Source: Heterotrichella gracilis (taxonomy: Eukaryota > Sar > Xanthophyceae > Tribonematales > Xanthonemataceae). Taken from it: 64,000 bases of DNA. Positions 18,558-28,724 of the stretch are shown piece after piece. The stretch is taken from the NCBI GenBank assembly GCA_032358255.1, contig JAULBX010025829.1, positions 248,001 through 312,000 of the forward strand, given 5' to 3'. The stretch's first letter is position 1, and every line of letters begins with the position of its first letter. Under the pieces are notes generated by a model, which had not been told where the DNA came from, did not search any database, and saw only the letters and a list, made by a program, of their open reading frames with translations. Position numbers and translations under genes: made by a program.

Positions 18558-21497
18558 TTATTGAAAAGGTAAATTTAATTCTACCCGAGTGCCGGTGCCG
18601 CTTCCATCATTATCAAACAGATCAATGATCTTAACTGTTAACTTACTGTTGTTTTGAATATTTAAAACATCTAAACGTTCTTGCGTAAGCGACATCCCAA
18701 CGGATTTATGAAACTCATTACCCTTTTCGATGATTATTTCCTGCGCTCTTTTTCTACCAATACCATTGTCCTCGATCACACATAGCATTACATTTTCCTT
18801 AACAACGATCTCTATTTTTATTTTTCCTTTCGTTTCCTTGTGCATTAGGCCATGCCATATTGCATTTTCAACAAAAGGCTGTATTAGCATAGAGGGTATT
18901 TGTACATTGTCAATATCTATGTTTTTGTCAATTTCAACACTATATTCAAATTTATTTTCAAACCTCAGCGATTCCAGGTCGAGATACAAATTAATTGCTT
19001 CTAGCTCTTTACTTAAAGGAATTACAGATGGCTTAGAATTATCCACAACATAACGTATTAGCCGCGCAAATTTTGACAGGTATTTTTGCGAAGAAACAGG
19101 GTCATTGTTTGTTATAAAATATTGTACCGAATTTATTGCGTTAAAAACAAAGTGAGGATTCATTTGGGAGCGCAAAGCTTTCAACTCAGCATTTGATAAT
19201 TTAGTTTGATGTATTGTTTTTAAACGTTCTCTTTTCTTTATAAAATTTAATCGGTACTTAAAAATGAGGATCATCAATACAATGATAATAATAATACTAA
19301 ATGAGATAAAGATCCGTGTTTGCCACCATGCCGGTAAAATTGTAATTGAAACAGTTGCAGGATGGTAACTCCAGTAACCGTCATTATTTTTTGCAGAAAC
19401 AACAAAGCGGTATGTGCCTGGTGGGAGAGTTCTATAATTAACAGAAGTATAATGAGTATAGATCCAATTAGAATCTATTCCATCCATCTTATATTTATAT
19501 TCAATATTTCCGGCATCCTTATATGACAACCCAATATAGTTGATGGTTAAGTAATTTTGATCATACGCCAAATTCATTAGATCTTCTTTTCCGCATAAAC
19601 TATCATTTACCAAAGTGTTTAGAATATAGATAGGTGGTGGGTATTTATTTGGTTTTATATTTGCGACATCAAAAACCGAAACGCCGTTGTTATGTGTTAG
19701 CCATAATTTATTATTGTGTTTTAATATCATGTTTACCTCATTTGTCAATAAACCATTTTTAGCATAAAAATTATCAATACTATATGTATCATCTCCGTGT
19801 ATTGTAATTCTGGATAAACCTTTGTTTGTTCCCACCCAAACAGCGTTTGAATCAGCAAATAAACACCTGCACATGTTACCCGACAAACCTTGTTTTTCAA
19901 TCATCTGTATCGTTTTATTTCCTTTTTTTACGATTACGCCTCCACCCCTTGTTGCTATCCAAATACTTTTGTCAATAGCTTCACAAATATCAGAGGCCCG
20001 TATAGAAAACAATTCATTTTTAAGCCCCAAATAAGTTAGTTCTCTATTCTTATATACATAAACACCATTTAAAGCGCTCAACCACACTGTCCCATCACTA
20101 TCTTCAAAAATATTGTCTGTACGAGCCTTTAATTGCGAAGAGTCGAGTTTTTTAAAAGAACATTTAGTATCATATTTAATAATTTGGCTATAATTTAAGA
20201 CCCAGATATTACCATCTTTACCTTTGATACATTTTTTAAGAGAGGTATTTTTAAATTCCGGAATTTCTTTTAACGCAGTATTATTAAGATAGTATACGCC
20301 TCGCATAGACGTAACAATTGTTTTATCACTACACATGGAAATGCTAGTAATCCTTTTGGATTGGGCATGATCATTTGTCTTATATCTATTTAGTATCTTA
20401 TGAACAGTGTCACGATATAAAATACTTGCTGAGCCATCTAAATGTCCAATTGCGACATTCGTATCACAAAGTCCAACGCAGATAATCTTGGTTTCCGGAA
20501 CACCATTTTGCGACGTGTAATAAAGAAAGTTACGATGAGGAATATAAAATAAACCTTGACCTTCAGTAGATAACCATAAACCATTTTCTTTATCAATGCA
20601 AACACCTGTAACAATTTTATTTTTAAGTTGAGTTATAGTTCTTATTTTTTTTAATGTGTTGCTTAAATAAAAAGAAGTACCGTTATAGGTGGTTACTATA
20701 ACAGAATTATTATCCTCATGAAGGTGTATTGAAATGGCATCTACTTGTTTTTGCTCAATAATACCTTTTGAATTGAACTTAATTAATTCTTTATTTATCG
20801 ATGCAATATATCCTCCATCTTTTAAACGGATTAAATAAAAGCGCAAATAATTTTTTTCTCCATTATGTATCTTTGGATCAACGGTGAAAATTTCTTTCAT
20901 CCGTTTAGTGTACCTGGTAATGCTACAATTTTCAGGATTATTTCCGCCAAATATCATACCGCCATCATCAACATCAAAAAAATATTTTCCGGCCGGTGTT
21001 TTTACTTTTTCTAAATTAGCTACCTTCCAACCGGGTGCTATCTTAATAAAAAAATTGCTCGTCACGCCCAGCCAAATTGTATCTCCTTTATCTATTACCA
21101 TCGAATTAATGAAGTTATTTTTCATCAACACCTCTAAGGTATCATTGCAAGGTATTGTATGTATTTGATCGTTTATATAATAAGATAGTTTACCCGACAT
21201 TGATTGAAACCAGAGTCTGCTTTTTTTATCCTCATAAATTCCAAAAACCGTGTTGTCGGGCAGACCATTTTCAGTACTAAAATTTTTAAATTCATAGCCA
21301 TTGAATCTACTTAAACCCATATCTCCATTTGCCCAAATAAATCCCTTAGAGTCTTGCATAACTCCATATATTTCAGAACTCGACAAGCCATCTTTTACAT
21401 TATAATTTACCAGTTTGTCAAATTGCGCAAACGTAGTACTCGAGATTAAAAACAAGCAGATTAAGAAAACACTATATGAGTAACGTATTATCTTCAT
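18558..21497 (-). CDS. propeller sensor with Y_Y_Y domain and LytS-type histidine kinase
   Basis: A 979-residue membrane sensor. A signal peptide (about 1-25) is followed by two-component-regulator propeller repeats (about 30-640, e.g. DSKGFIWANGDMGLSRF) and a Y_Y_Y domain (about 655-725, IEYKYKMDGIDSNW). There is one transmembrane helix (about 730-755). The cytoplasmic part has the His_kinase motif QMNPHFVFN with the phospho-acceptor His782. Its ATPase domain shows the N-box at Asn878 (FVENAIWHG) and a G-box at Asp910-Gly914 (DNGIG). This layout matches LytS-type kinases that pair with LytTR regulators, and the partner gene lies 21 bp downstream. The propeller probably binds an extracellular or periplasmic ligand, which is unknown. 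Confidence 0.93.
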   Translation of the reverse strand: MKIIRYSYSVFLICLFLISSTTFAQFDKLVNYNVKDGLSSSEIYGVMQDSKGFIWANGDMGLSRFNGYEFKNFSTENGLPDNTVFGIYEDKKSRLWFQSMSGKLSYYINDQIHTIPCNDTLEVLMKNNFINSMVIDKGDTIWLGVTSNFFIKIAPGWKVANLEKVKTPAGKYFFDVDDGGMIFGGNNPENCSITRYTKRMKEIFTVDPKIHNGEKNYLRFYLIRLKDGGYIASINKELIKFNSKGIIEQKQVDAISIHLHEDNNSVIVTTYNGTSFYLSNTLKKIRTITQLKNKIVTGVCIDKENGLWLSTEGQGLFYIPHRNFLYYTSQNGVPETKIICVGLCDTNVAIGHLDGSASILYRDTVHKILNRYKTNDHAQSKRITSISMCSDKTIVTSMRGVYYLNNTALKEIPEFKNTSLKKCIKGKDGNIWVLNYSQIIKYDTKCSFKKLDSSQLKARTDNIFEDSDGTVWLSALNGVYVYKNRELTYLGLKNELFSIRASDICEAIDKSIWIATRGGGVIVKKGNKTIQMIEKQGLSGNMCRCLFADSNAVWVGTNKGLSRITIHGDDTYSIDNFYAKNGLLTNEVNMILKHNNKLWLTHNNGVSVFDVANIKPNKYPPPIYILNTLVNDSLCGKEDLMNLAYDQNYLTINYIGLSYKDAGNIEYKYKMDGIDSNWIYTHYTSVNYRTLPPGTYRFVVSAKNNDGYWSYHPATVSITILPAWWQTRIFISFSIIIIIVLMILIFKYRLNFIKKRERLKTIHQTKLSNAELKALRSQMNPHFVFNAINSVQYFITNNDPVSSQKYLSKFARLIRYVVDNSKPSVIPLSKELEAINLYLDLESLRFENKFEYSVEIDKNIDIDNVQIPSMLIQPFVENAIWHGLMHKETKGKIKIEIVVKENVMLCVIEDNGIGRKRAQEIIIEKGNEFHKSVGMSLTQERLDVLNIQNNSKLTVKIIDLFDNDGSGTGTRVELNLPFQ

Positions 21498-21687
21498 TAA
21501 TAAAAATAGAATACTAATCTATGACTAAAAAAACAAAATCCTAAATTTTAATTACATCAGAGCTTTAATTATACTAAGGATTTAGAAAAAATGGCATCTT
21601 ATGACAATTATCAGTAACTTGTGTGTTTTAGATCATTTACTTTTGCTTTGAATAACGATACTTTTATCAAACTAAAACTTAATTAAT

Positions 21688-22026
21688 ATGAATCATTTTG
21701 GCGATGATGTAACAGCTTTTTTAAAAAAAGCGGCATCAAAATTAGAAGAACTCCAACTTCAAACAGCACTAGGTAAAGCAGAGCTTTCAGATAAACTGGA
21801 AGAAATTAAAAAGGAAACCAAAGATAAGATCAACCACATTAAATGGGATGTGAACTCTGAAATTCAAAAGGACAAAGGAATTTTTGACCATTTTAAGGCT
21901 AAACTCCAACATCTTGAGTTACAGTTGTCTTTAGGTAAAGCTGAAAGTGAAGAACATTTAAAAGAGCAAAAAAAGAATATTAGTGCGGCAATAACTGATG
22001 TAAAAAATTTAATTGCAAAGGATTAG
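21688..22026 (+). CDS. small helical protein with an internal duplication
   Basis: A 112-residue cytosolic protein, highly charged and predicted to be almost all helix. It contains two similar units: residues about 11-52 (LEELQLQTALGKAEL then a Lys/Glu-rich helix) and about 68-106 (LQHLELQLSLGKAES then a similar helix). The shared core is LQLxxxLGKAE. There is no signal peptide, membrane segment or known motif, and I do not recognise the family. It may form a coiled coil or helical hairpin, like stress-related or phasin-like proteins, but that is a guess. A -7-like TACTTTTG lies at 21638-21645. Codon use is normal. Confidence 0.65.
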   Translation: MNHFGDDVTAFLKKAASKLEELQLQTALGKAELSDKLEEIKKETKDKINHIKWDVNSEIQKDKGIFDHFKAKLQHLELQLSLGKAESEEHLKEQKKNISAAITDVKNLIAKD

Positions 22027-22104
22027 TATTACATTTTGAATTTCTAGTTCCTTAAAAGGTCAATTAACCTTCTAATTTTGATTATATTTAGCCAAAACAA
22101 AATT

Positions 22105-22326
22105 ATGGCTAAAACAAAAATTACAGTAAATAACAATGGTTCAATTCGCTTAGAAGGTGATTTTGAGATAGTAGACAAGAACGGAAGCACCTACGACCTC
22201 GGAGGAAGGGAAATTGTATCTATATGTCGCTGCGGTCTTTCAAAGAACAAACCCTTTTGCGACGGCTCGCACAATGGTCATTTTGAACATGAAGCAGTTG
22301 CTTTTGCTTTGCCTCCAAAAAAATAA
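22105..22326 (+). CDS. CDGSH iron-sulfur domain protein
   Basis: A 73-residue protein with one CDGSH domain that should bind a [2Fe-2S] cluster by three Cys and one His. The ligands are Cys41 and Cys43 (CRC), Cys52 and His56 in PFCDGSHNG. The N-terminal half gives a short beta-rich lead-in (GSIRLEGDFEIVD). It lacks a membrane anchor, as usual in bacteria. The ATG at 22105 is preferred over an in-frame upstream codon at 22078, because a -7-like TAATTTTG overlaps that region at 22073-22080. It converges with the giant T9SS gene with a 16-bp gap. Confidence 0.93.
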   Translation: MAKTKITVNNNGSIRLEGDFEIVDKNGSTYDLGGREIVSICRCGLSKNKPFCDGSHNGHFEHEAVAFALPPKK

Positions 22327-22342
22327 TTGCTGTTAGATAAAT

Positions 22343-25300
22343 CTAGTATATTAATTGCACAAAGGCACGATATACATTTTCTTCACCTTCAATAATTACT
22401 TTTAATAAATAAAAATAAGTTCCGGCTGGTAAAACTCCTGAGCCTGTTTTACCTGTGGCATTAGAAGAACCATTCCAATCGTTCTTATAACTCTTCATAC
22501 TGTAAACCTGATTACCCCAGCGATTAAAGATCAACAATTCATTATCAGGGAAAAACTCTATGTTTTCAATATTAAAGAAATCGTTATGTCCATCTCCGTT
22601 GGGTGTAAGAACTTCCGAAATTTTAATACTCTTAATATTCACGTTAATTACTATGTCTGCAGTATCAGCACAAAAGCCATTCGAAACAATTAATGTTACA
22701 GTGTATGTTCCGGGTTGATTAAATGTATTAGTGGGATCATAAACGCCTGTTCCATTTCCATCACCAAAATTCCAGTTAATAGAATTACTTGGATTTATTC
22801 CAATACTTGTGTTTGTAAATTGAATTGACAAAGGCGGCGGTCCGGATAAAGTAGAACTCGCAATACCTGCAACAACATTATAATAATTAGCAATAATTGG
22901 CGTAACAGAACTTGTACAACCATTTAAAATACCTTGGGCATAAAACGTATAAGTACCAAATACCCCAAATGTTGGACTAAATGTATTTGTATTGGTCGCT
23001 AATGAAGTTGTTAAGCCAAGGTCTTGAAACCAATTTACAGCAGCTCCAGTTCCAAAATTTGCATTAAGTACTACACTTTGTCCAAGACAAGCCAGTCCTC
23101 CATTACTACTTATTAAAGTTGGCGTGGTATTTACAAAAACTATAGCCGTATCTGAACTCGTGCAATTATTATTGTCAACAACTGTTAAAGTGTAAATGCC
23201 GGCGGAACTTGCTTGCACATTTGTCACTACAGGATTTTGAACCGAAGAAGTAAAACTATTTGGTCCGCTCCAGTTAAATGATAATGCACTTGAATTGCCA
23301 AATAGGTTAATAGTAGTTCCTGTACAAAAAGTATTTGTTGCCGCTCCTGCATTTGCATTTACCAAACTTAATGAATATACAAAAACAGGCACAACCAAAG
23401 TAGATTGACATGAATTGTTATCGATGGCCGTAACAGTATAATTACCTGAGTTGGCCGGCAATGCATTCGTTATTGTTTGTGTACTTCCGGATGCCGTGTA
23501 AGAAAGTGGCCCTAACCAATTATAATTAATTATATTATTACCGTTGGCATTTAACTGAACTACAGAATTGCTACAAACACTTGCAGAATTTACAGCTGCT
23601 GTAAATACCGGTAGAGAATTTACAGCTACCGCAACTACTGTATTGCTGCTACAGCCGGTTGAAGTATTTGTTATTACTATACTATAGCCGCCAGAACTCA
23701 AAGTGCTGCTTGGTGAAATAGTTGGATTTTGAGAAAAAGAATTAAAACCATTTGGTCCACTCCACACATAGTTATTTCCACCACTTGCATTTAAGTTAAT
23801 GGCGTTACCGGAACAAACAGCAGTACTTGAAGCAAACGCATTTAAAACCGGGTTTGAATTAATTGTAAGCGAAATATTTGTTGTTCCGGTACATCCCGCA
23901 GAATTAGTTACCACCAGCTGATATAAACCTGAAGCTATGACGCCCGCCGGAGTGATAGTCGGATTTTGGATAGACGATGAAAAACTGTTTGGGCCGGTCC
24001 AATTATATGTACTTGCACTTGATGCAAATAATAAAACTGTGCCGCCAGCGCAATAATTTGTAAATGACGAATTAGCAACCGGACTGGGATTATTATTAAC
24101 TGTTACCGACACATTAGTGGCGGCGCCGCTACATCCCGAAGACGTTGCATAAACAGAGTAAATACCGCTCATTAAATTTGTTGCCCCTGGCAATGTTGGA
24201 TTTTGTGCTGTAGAAGAAAAACTATTCGGTCCGCTCCAGTTAAATATTGCCAACGACGTTGAAGAACTTGCGAATAAATTGATGGTGCCACCGACGCATA
24301 ATTGGGAAGAAGATGCACTGGCTGTTGGTGCAGCTGGCGCTCCGGGATTGATAATTGAATATGGTCCAAAATTATTAATACACCCTGCCCCATCTTTTAC
24401 TTGTAAATTGTAAGTGCCCGCAGGTTGCGTATTTAAGTTTGGCGAGTTTCCAACTACTGCACTTGCACCATTTGTCCATGTGTATGTAAAAGCAGGTGTC
24501 CCACTAATACTAACATTGGTTATTGAGCCGGTTGGAGGAGCGGGTGAGCAATTACTTGGCGAAATACTTGGTGTACTTACAATTTGCGGTATGGCGAAAA
24601 CCGTTATATTCGAAACAGAAGAGTTTGTACACCCTGTTACTGCAGTTCCTGTTACGGTGTATGAAGTAGAAAGAGTTGGTGATACGATAATGTTTGGCCC
24701 ATTAGCGCTGGTACTCCATGTATATGTATTTCCGCCACCTGCGGTTAAGGTTGCATTGCTATTCGAACACAAGGTGGACGAATTAACTGAAATAGAAGGC
24801 AAAGCATTCACACTTACTTGTGATATAGCCATATTTGTACATGAATTTGCCGCAGTACCAATAACAGTATAGTTTGTAGTTGATCCTGGCGAAACTACGG
24901 TAGAATTTGTGGTAGCACTATTGCTCCAAACGTAACTCACACCGCCGCTTGCAGTAACGGTTCCCGGACTGCCGGAACAAATAGTTGTTGAAGTTGAATT
25001 AATTGTTGGTAAACTATTTACACCAACATTTAATGTAGACGTGGCTGAACAGCTAAAACCATTGGTTGCTGTAACCGAATATACTGTAGCAGAAGCAGGC
25101 GTTACAGAAATAGCTGCACTAGTCGCCCCCGTATTCCATAAATAAGTTCCACCACCGCTTGCTGTTAACGTAGCACTCGATCCCGAACAAATTGTTGCGG
25201 AAGAAGCGGTAACGGATGTTGATGGTACCGGGTTAACATTAATGGTAGTTAAAGTTGAATTTAAGCAACCCTGAGAACTTGTTCCTGTTAAAGTATAAGT

Positions 25301-27493
25301 TGTGTTTGTAGATGGCGAAACACTAATTGTTGATGTTGTTGGCCCTGTATTCCACGTGTAAGTTGAAGCCCCGCTGCCGGTTAAGATAGTGGTTTGCGTA
25401 CCGCAAGTGCTTATTGCACTTCCGGCATTTATTAAAACAGTTGGCAAAGGATTGACCGTTATCTGTTTGGTTAAGGTCTGTTTAAAGCCACAAACACCTC
25501 CTGCTATCAAAGTATAGGTTATGGTACTGCCTGGATTTACAACAATGCTTGTTGCATTTGATCCGCTAGGCAACCAGGTATAACTGCTTGCACCAGCTGG
25601 CCCTGTTAAAGTTACGCTACCTCCGGGACAAATCGAGTTGGACGTTGCCGCGATATTTGCGAACGAAACCCCTGTTAAAGCACTGATACTATAATTGCAA
25701 ATATCTCCCGCGTAACCATCAATCATTAAATAATAAGTATTTCCTACAACTAAACCGGTTGCGTTTATAGTAAAAGTAGAACTTCCCTCTTTAAAATCGG
25801 ACACAGGTGTAAAACTACAACAGGCCGAACCAGCACTAAAGATCTGCATTTGCAAACCACCACTCGGATAATTTCCTACCCAACAGTTTCCTACAATTAC
25901 CTTAAAGGATGCATTTGGAGCGGCAGCAGTAAATTTTATCCAGGAATTATTATTAATATTTACATCAATGCTTGGTGAACCAACTCCCCACGGGCCTCCC
26001 TGTCCAAAGGGACCGCCCGTATTTACCCCGTTAGGCTGATCAACACCTGCATTTGTTTCGTTATTGCCGAACATATTGCAAGGGCGATCTGCTGAATAGG
26101 CAGCGCTTGTGGAACCCGAGTAGCCATTTAGATCGCAAATAAATAATGAGTTAGAACAATTATCATTTGTGGGAGATTGAACGCAAATACCAAAACTCCC
26201 CTGAGCAGTTGCAAATGCCCAATAGCGTAAGTATACTGTTGAGCCAGGAGTTAACCCCGAAGCGGCAATATAAGGTAATAGATCATTTGCTGACCCCGGA
26301 TAATTTGTGTAATCATCAGAACATGCGATCTGGGTAAGAGCAGAACAAGATGCGCCGCTATACAAAGCCATCACGCCATCGGTAATATAACCAACTCCTA
26401 AATTGGGTTGTGGCGTAATAAAAACGCTCCCCGTAGCAGGAACTGTAATTTTAAACCAAACGTCTTTTGTGCCTACGGCATAACCACCCATAAAAGGAGA
26501 ACTTCCTCCAGCACAACTCGAAGGCAAAGGTGCGAGCAAAGAAGATGTTGACGTTGCACCCACCGTTGAAAATTGTAAGTAATTACAATTTGAAGTTACC
26601 GCTGGTAATTGCAACGCGTTACAAGGATCATCATTTGGTTGACCCGGGCCAATTGAGTTGCCGCTAACGCAAATGCTAAAAGGAAATCCACCGGAAGAAT
26701 AATAATCGTATACACGAACATAATATGTATTTCCAGGTGTAAGACCAATAGCATTAATAGTTTCTATGCCATTTGTAAATGTATTATCCTGGCAATATAA
26801 AGATGTTAATCCTCCGCAAGAGCCACTAAACAATTCAACCACGGCATCCATATTTATTGAAGAAGTTACCTGAATGGTTTGTGTATAATTATTAGCTGTA
26901 AAACTAAACCAAACATCATCATCAGATGTACCGGCACAAGCAGGTTGCGACTGTGTTGCACCATAAGAAGTGGTTGATGTATTTATACAACCCGCGTTTA
27001 CAGTTAAAGGTAAAGCACCTGCACAGGCATTATTACCCGGAGCCGGCGGGGCATTTGAAATACAGGTAGTAAAGGTATTAGAACCACTGCCTGCATAATA
27101 ATCATAAATTCTTAAGTAATAAGTGTTACCAATTGTAAGACCTGTTAATAACATACTTTCTGCTCCACCGGTTAAACCCCCATCAACACAATTTAAAGAG
27201 ATCAATGTTGAACAGGTTCCAGAAAAAACTTCAATAACAGGATCGTATCCCGCAGAAGGAGTTACGTTGATAGAATGACTTGTAGCGGTTGCAACAAATT
27301 TATACCAAACATCATCATCGGCATTACCCGTGCAACCAGCTATAGATTGAGTGGCACCAAAAGAAGTTCCAGCAACTGGCGAAGAACACGTAGCTCCTAC
27401 AGCTAAAGTTGGGGCCGCAGAACAATTATCGCTTTGAGAAAAACAAAATCCAGTGATAAAAGAAAAAATAGTTATTAAAAAGAAATGTTTCAT
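22343..27493 (-). CDS. giant T9SS type B (CHU_C/gliding-type) surface protein
   Basis: A 1716-residue secreted protein with a signal peptide (MKHFFLITIFSFITGFCFSQ). The N-terminal 600 residues hold four pre-peptidase-like (PPC-type) domains with the pattern DDVWYKFVA ... VEVFSG ... CVD/CQD. A long array of about ten Ig-like units follows (e.g. SSTATICSGSSATLTASGG types), then five units sharing W-x-GP-x-SF-x-S-x-x-QNP. A PKD domain (NWNFGDGNGTG) precedes the type B sorting domain, with VLTPNGDGHNDFF, LLIFNRWGNQVYS and GTYFYLLKV near the end. Such proteins are surface-attached and adhesin-like. It is probably co-transcribed with the small gene starting 32 bp upstream. Confidence 0.9.
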   Translation of the reverse strand: MKHFFLITIFSFITGFCFSQSDNCSAAPTLAVGATCSSPVAGTSFGATQSIAGCTGNADDDVWYKFVATATSHSINVTPSAGYDPVIEVFSGTCSTLISLNCVDGGLTGGAESMLLTGLTIGNTYYLRIYDYYAGSGSNTFTTCISNAPPAPGNNACAGALPLTVNAGCINTSTTSYGATQSQPACAGTSDDDVWFSFTANNYTQTIQVTSSINMDAVVELFSGSCGGLTSLYCQDNTFTNGIETINAIGLTPGNTYYVRVYDYYSSGGFPFSICVSGNSIGPGQPNDDPCNALQLPAVTSNCNYLQFSTVGATSTSSLLAPLPSSCAGGSSPFMGGYAVGTKDVWFKITVPATGSVFITPQPNLGVGYITDGVMALYSGASCSALTQIACSDDYTNYPGSANDLLPYIAASGLTPGSTVYLRYWAFATAQGSFGICVQSPTNDNCSNSLFICDLNGYSGSTSAAYSADRPCNMFGNNETNAGVDQPNGVNTGGPFGQGGPWGVGSPSIDVNINNNSWIKFTAAAPNASFKVIVGNCWVGNYPSGGLQMQIFSAGSACCSFTPVSDFKEGSSTFTINATGLVVGNTYYLMIDGYAGDICNYSISALTGVSFANIAATSNSICPGGSVTLTGPAGASSYTWLPSGSNATSIVVNPGSTITYTLIAGGVCGFKQTLTKQITVNPLPTVLINAGSAISTCGTQTTILTGSGASTYTWNTGPTTSTISVSPSTNTTYTLTGTSSQGCLNSTLTTINVNPVPSTSVTASSATICSGSSATLTASGGGTYLWNTGATSAAISVTPASATVYSVTATNGFSCSATSTLNVGVNSLPTINSTSTTICSGSPGTVTASGGVSYVWSNSATTNSTVVSPGSTTNYTVIGTAANSCTNMAISQVSVNALPSISVNSSTLCSNSNATLTAGGGNTYTWSTSANGPNIIVSPTLSTSYTVTGTAVTGCTNSSVSNITVFAIPQIVSTPSISPSNCSPAPPTGSITNVSISGTPAFTYTWTNGASAVVGNSPNLNTQPAGTYNLQVKDGAGCINNFGPYSIINPGAPAAPTASASSSQLCVGGTINLFASSSTSLAIFNWSGPNSFSSTAQNPTLPGATNLMSGIYSVYATSSGCSGAATNVSVTVNNNPSPVANSSFTNYCAGGTVLLFASSASTYNWTGPNSFSSSIQNPTITPAGVIASGLYQLVVTNSAGCTGTTNISLTINSNPVLNAFASSTAVCSGNAINLNASGGNNYVWSGPNGFNSFSQNPTISPSSTLSSGGYSIVITNTSTGCSSNTVVAVAVNSLPVFTAAVNSASVCSNSVVQLNANGNNIINYNWLGPLSYTASGSTQTITNALPANSGNYTVTAIDNNSCQSTLVVPVFVYSLSLVNANAGAATNTFCTGTTINLFGNSSALSFNWSGPNSFTSSVQNPVVTNVQASSAGIYTLTVVDNNNCTSSDTAIVFVNTTPTLISSNGGLACLGQSVVLNANFGTGAAVNWFQDLGLTTSLATNTNTFSPTFGVFGTYTFYAQGILNGCTSSVTPIIANYYNVVAGIASSTLSGPPPLSIQFTNTSIGINPSNSINWNFGDGNGTGVYDPTNTFNQPGTYTVTLIVSNGFCADTADIVINVNIKSIKISEVLTPNGDGHNDFFNIENIEFFPDNELLIFNRWGNQVYSMKSYKNDWNGSSNATGKTGSGVLPAGTYFYLLKVIIEGEENVYRAFVQLIY

Positions 27494-27524
27494 GTATAAT
27501 AAATTATGTAAAGACGATTAAGGT

Positions 27525-27881
27525 CTAATTAACGGTTGTACTTGTTAATTCAACTGGTGAGAGATTGTTTGAAATAAGCAATTTTTTTAACTCTATCAGG
27601 TCAAAACCCTTATCACTTTCAGAAGTTGCAGTTCTCTCCTGAGTATACAAAAACACTTCACCTTTCTGAGAATCTGCTTTGTATTTTATTTTAGCCATGG
27701 TCACAAACTTAAGTGCAGAGAGTTTACTCTCAATTTCCATTATACTTTGTGAATTAAGTTGGCCATCAAAAGAATACTGATACTGTTTTTTAACCTCTAC
27801 GCTATTCCCCTTTGATTGACTGTAAAACTTAGAGCTGAGAAGCATAAAAAAAATCAAACCGATTTTACTGATATATTTCAT
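27525..27881 (-). CDS. small exported protein upstream of the giant T9SS gene
   Basis: A 118-residue protein with a signal peptide (MKYISKIGLIFFMLLSSKFYSQ). The mature part is about 95 residues with an alternating strand-helix pattern, including NSQSIMEIESKLSALKFVTMAKIKYKAD style segments that resemble a heavy-metal-associated or ferredoxin-like fold without Cys. The frame opens 12 codons earlier, but the ATG at 27881 fits the signal peptide. The stop codon lies 31 bp before the start of the giant T9SS gene, so the two are probably co-transcribed. I do not recognise the family. It could be a chaperone or a regulator of the big protein, but nothing shows this. Confidence 0.65.
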   Translation of the reverse strand: MKYISKIGLIFFMLLSSKFYSQSKGNSVEVKKQYQYSFDGQLNSQSIMEIESKLSALKFVTMAKIKYKADSQKGEVFLYTQERTATSESDKGFDLIELKKLLISNNLSPVELTSTTVN

Positions 27882-28160
27882 AGTGATGATTAGAATTTCG
27901 AGCACAAAAATATACAAAAATACCCGAGAACTTTAATCATAAGAGTCAAGTTTTGATTTACAGTCAATAATTTTACAATTACATAATACCATGCATCGTA
28001 GATTTTGTGGGTCTTCCGGTAAATCGGGCGCTAAAAAAACAGAATGTTATTTTTTTCTTAATCGGTTTAGAAAGTTGTTTTATTTGTACCAAAAAAAATA
28101 TTTAAACTTTTATTTATTTGATAGTCATCGATTTAATTGTTTATTATATCTTTGATTATT

Positions 28161-28724
28161 ATGTCAGTTTCCGGAAATTCAATCGTCAAATGCGCCTGGT
28201 GTAAATCACAATTCATGAACACCACAATGGCTAATTGCAGCAATTGTGGCGGCACACTCGAATATAATTTAGTAGTGGGAGATCCAGGTATAAAGCCACC
28301 AATGAACCCACGCGAGTTGCCAAAAAAATTCATTCGCCGTATAAAATATACAGGTAATGTAATGACGATGATTGGCATTGCTTTTACGATTCCTTTTTTC
28401 TGGACCGTTATCTTTCCTATAATTGGAATAATATGCTGGCGTAAAGGCATAAAAGAAGCAAACAACGAATTAATACCTCTTGAACACGGAACAGCCATAT
28501 TAGGCCAGATAACCTCTATTGAGCGCGATTATACCAAAACAATAAACAACAAATCGCCTTTTGTAGTAGAATTTTTATTTGAGGCGGGCGGACAAAAACA
28601 TACCGGAAATGTGGGTAATATATTTGACCCTATTGACCAGCAAAAAAAAGTGGGCGATAAGGTATGGGTGGTTTACATGCCCGAAAACCCAGGACTAAGC
28701 AGCCTTTGGCCGCCTTTAAAATAA
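28161..28724 (+). CDS. zinc-ribbon membrane protein (DUF3592-like)
   Basis: A 187-residue protein. An N-terminal zinc ribbon has Cys11-Cys14 (CAWC) and Cys26-Cys29 (CSNC). A hydrophobic segment at about residues 70-100 (MTMIGIAFTIPFFWTVIFPI) forms one or two membrane spans. The C-terminal part (GTAILGQITSIERDY, VVEFLFEAGGQKHTGN, GDKVWVVYMPENP) has the look of DUF3592-type domains, common in membrane proteins of unknown role. The ATG at 28161 is preferred over a TTG 24 bp upstream; a -7-like TATCTTTG lies at 28147-28154. No partner genes are adjacent, and the reading frame found opposite it is a shadow. Confidence 0.72.
   Translation: MSVSGNSIVKCAWCKSQFMNTTMANCSNCGGTLEYNLVVGDPGIKPPMNPRELPKKFIRRIKYTGNVMTMIGIAFTIPFFWTVIFPIIGIICWRKGIKEANNELIPLEHGTAILGQITSIERDYTKTINNKSPFVVEFLFEAGGQKHTGNVGNIFDPIDQQKKVGDKVWVVYMPENPGLSSLWPPLK

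Noticed and set aside
24414-24872. Reading frame of 152 codons on the plus strand
   Set aside because: It is opposite the Ig-like repeats of the giant T9SS gene, has no start context or family, and reflects the low-complexity repeat.
28133-28498. Minus-strand frame opposite the zinc-ribbon gene
   Set aside because: The plus-strand frame has two CxxC pairs, a membrane span and a sensible start; the opposite frame has no recognisable feature.
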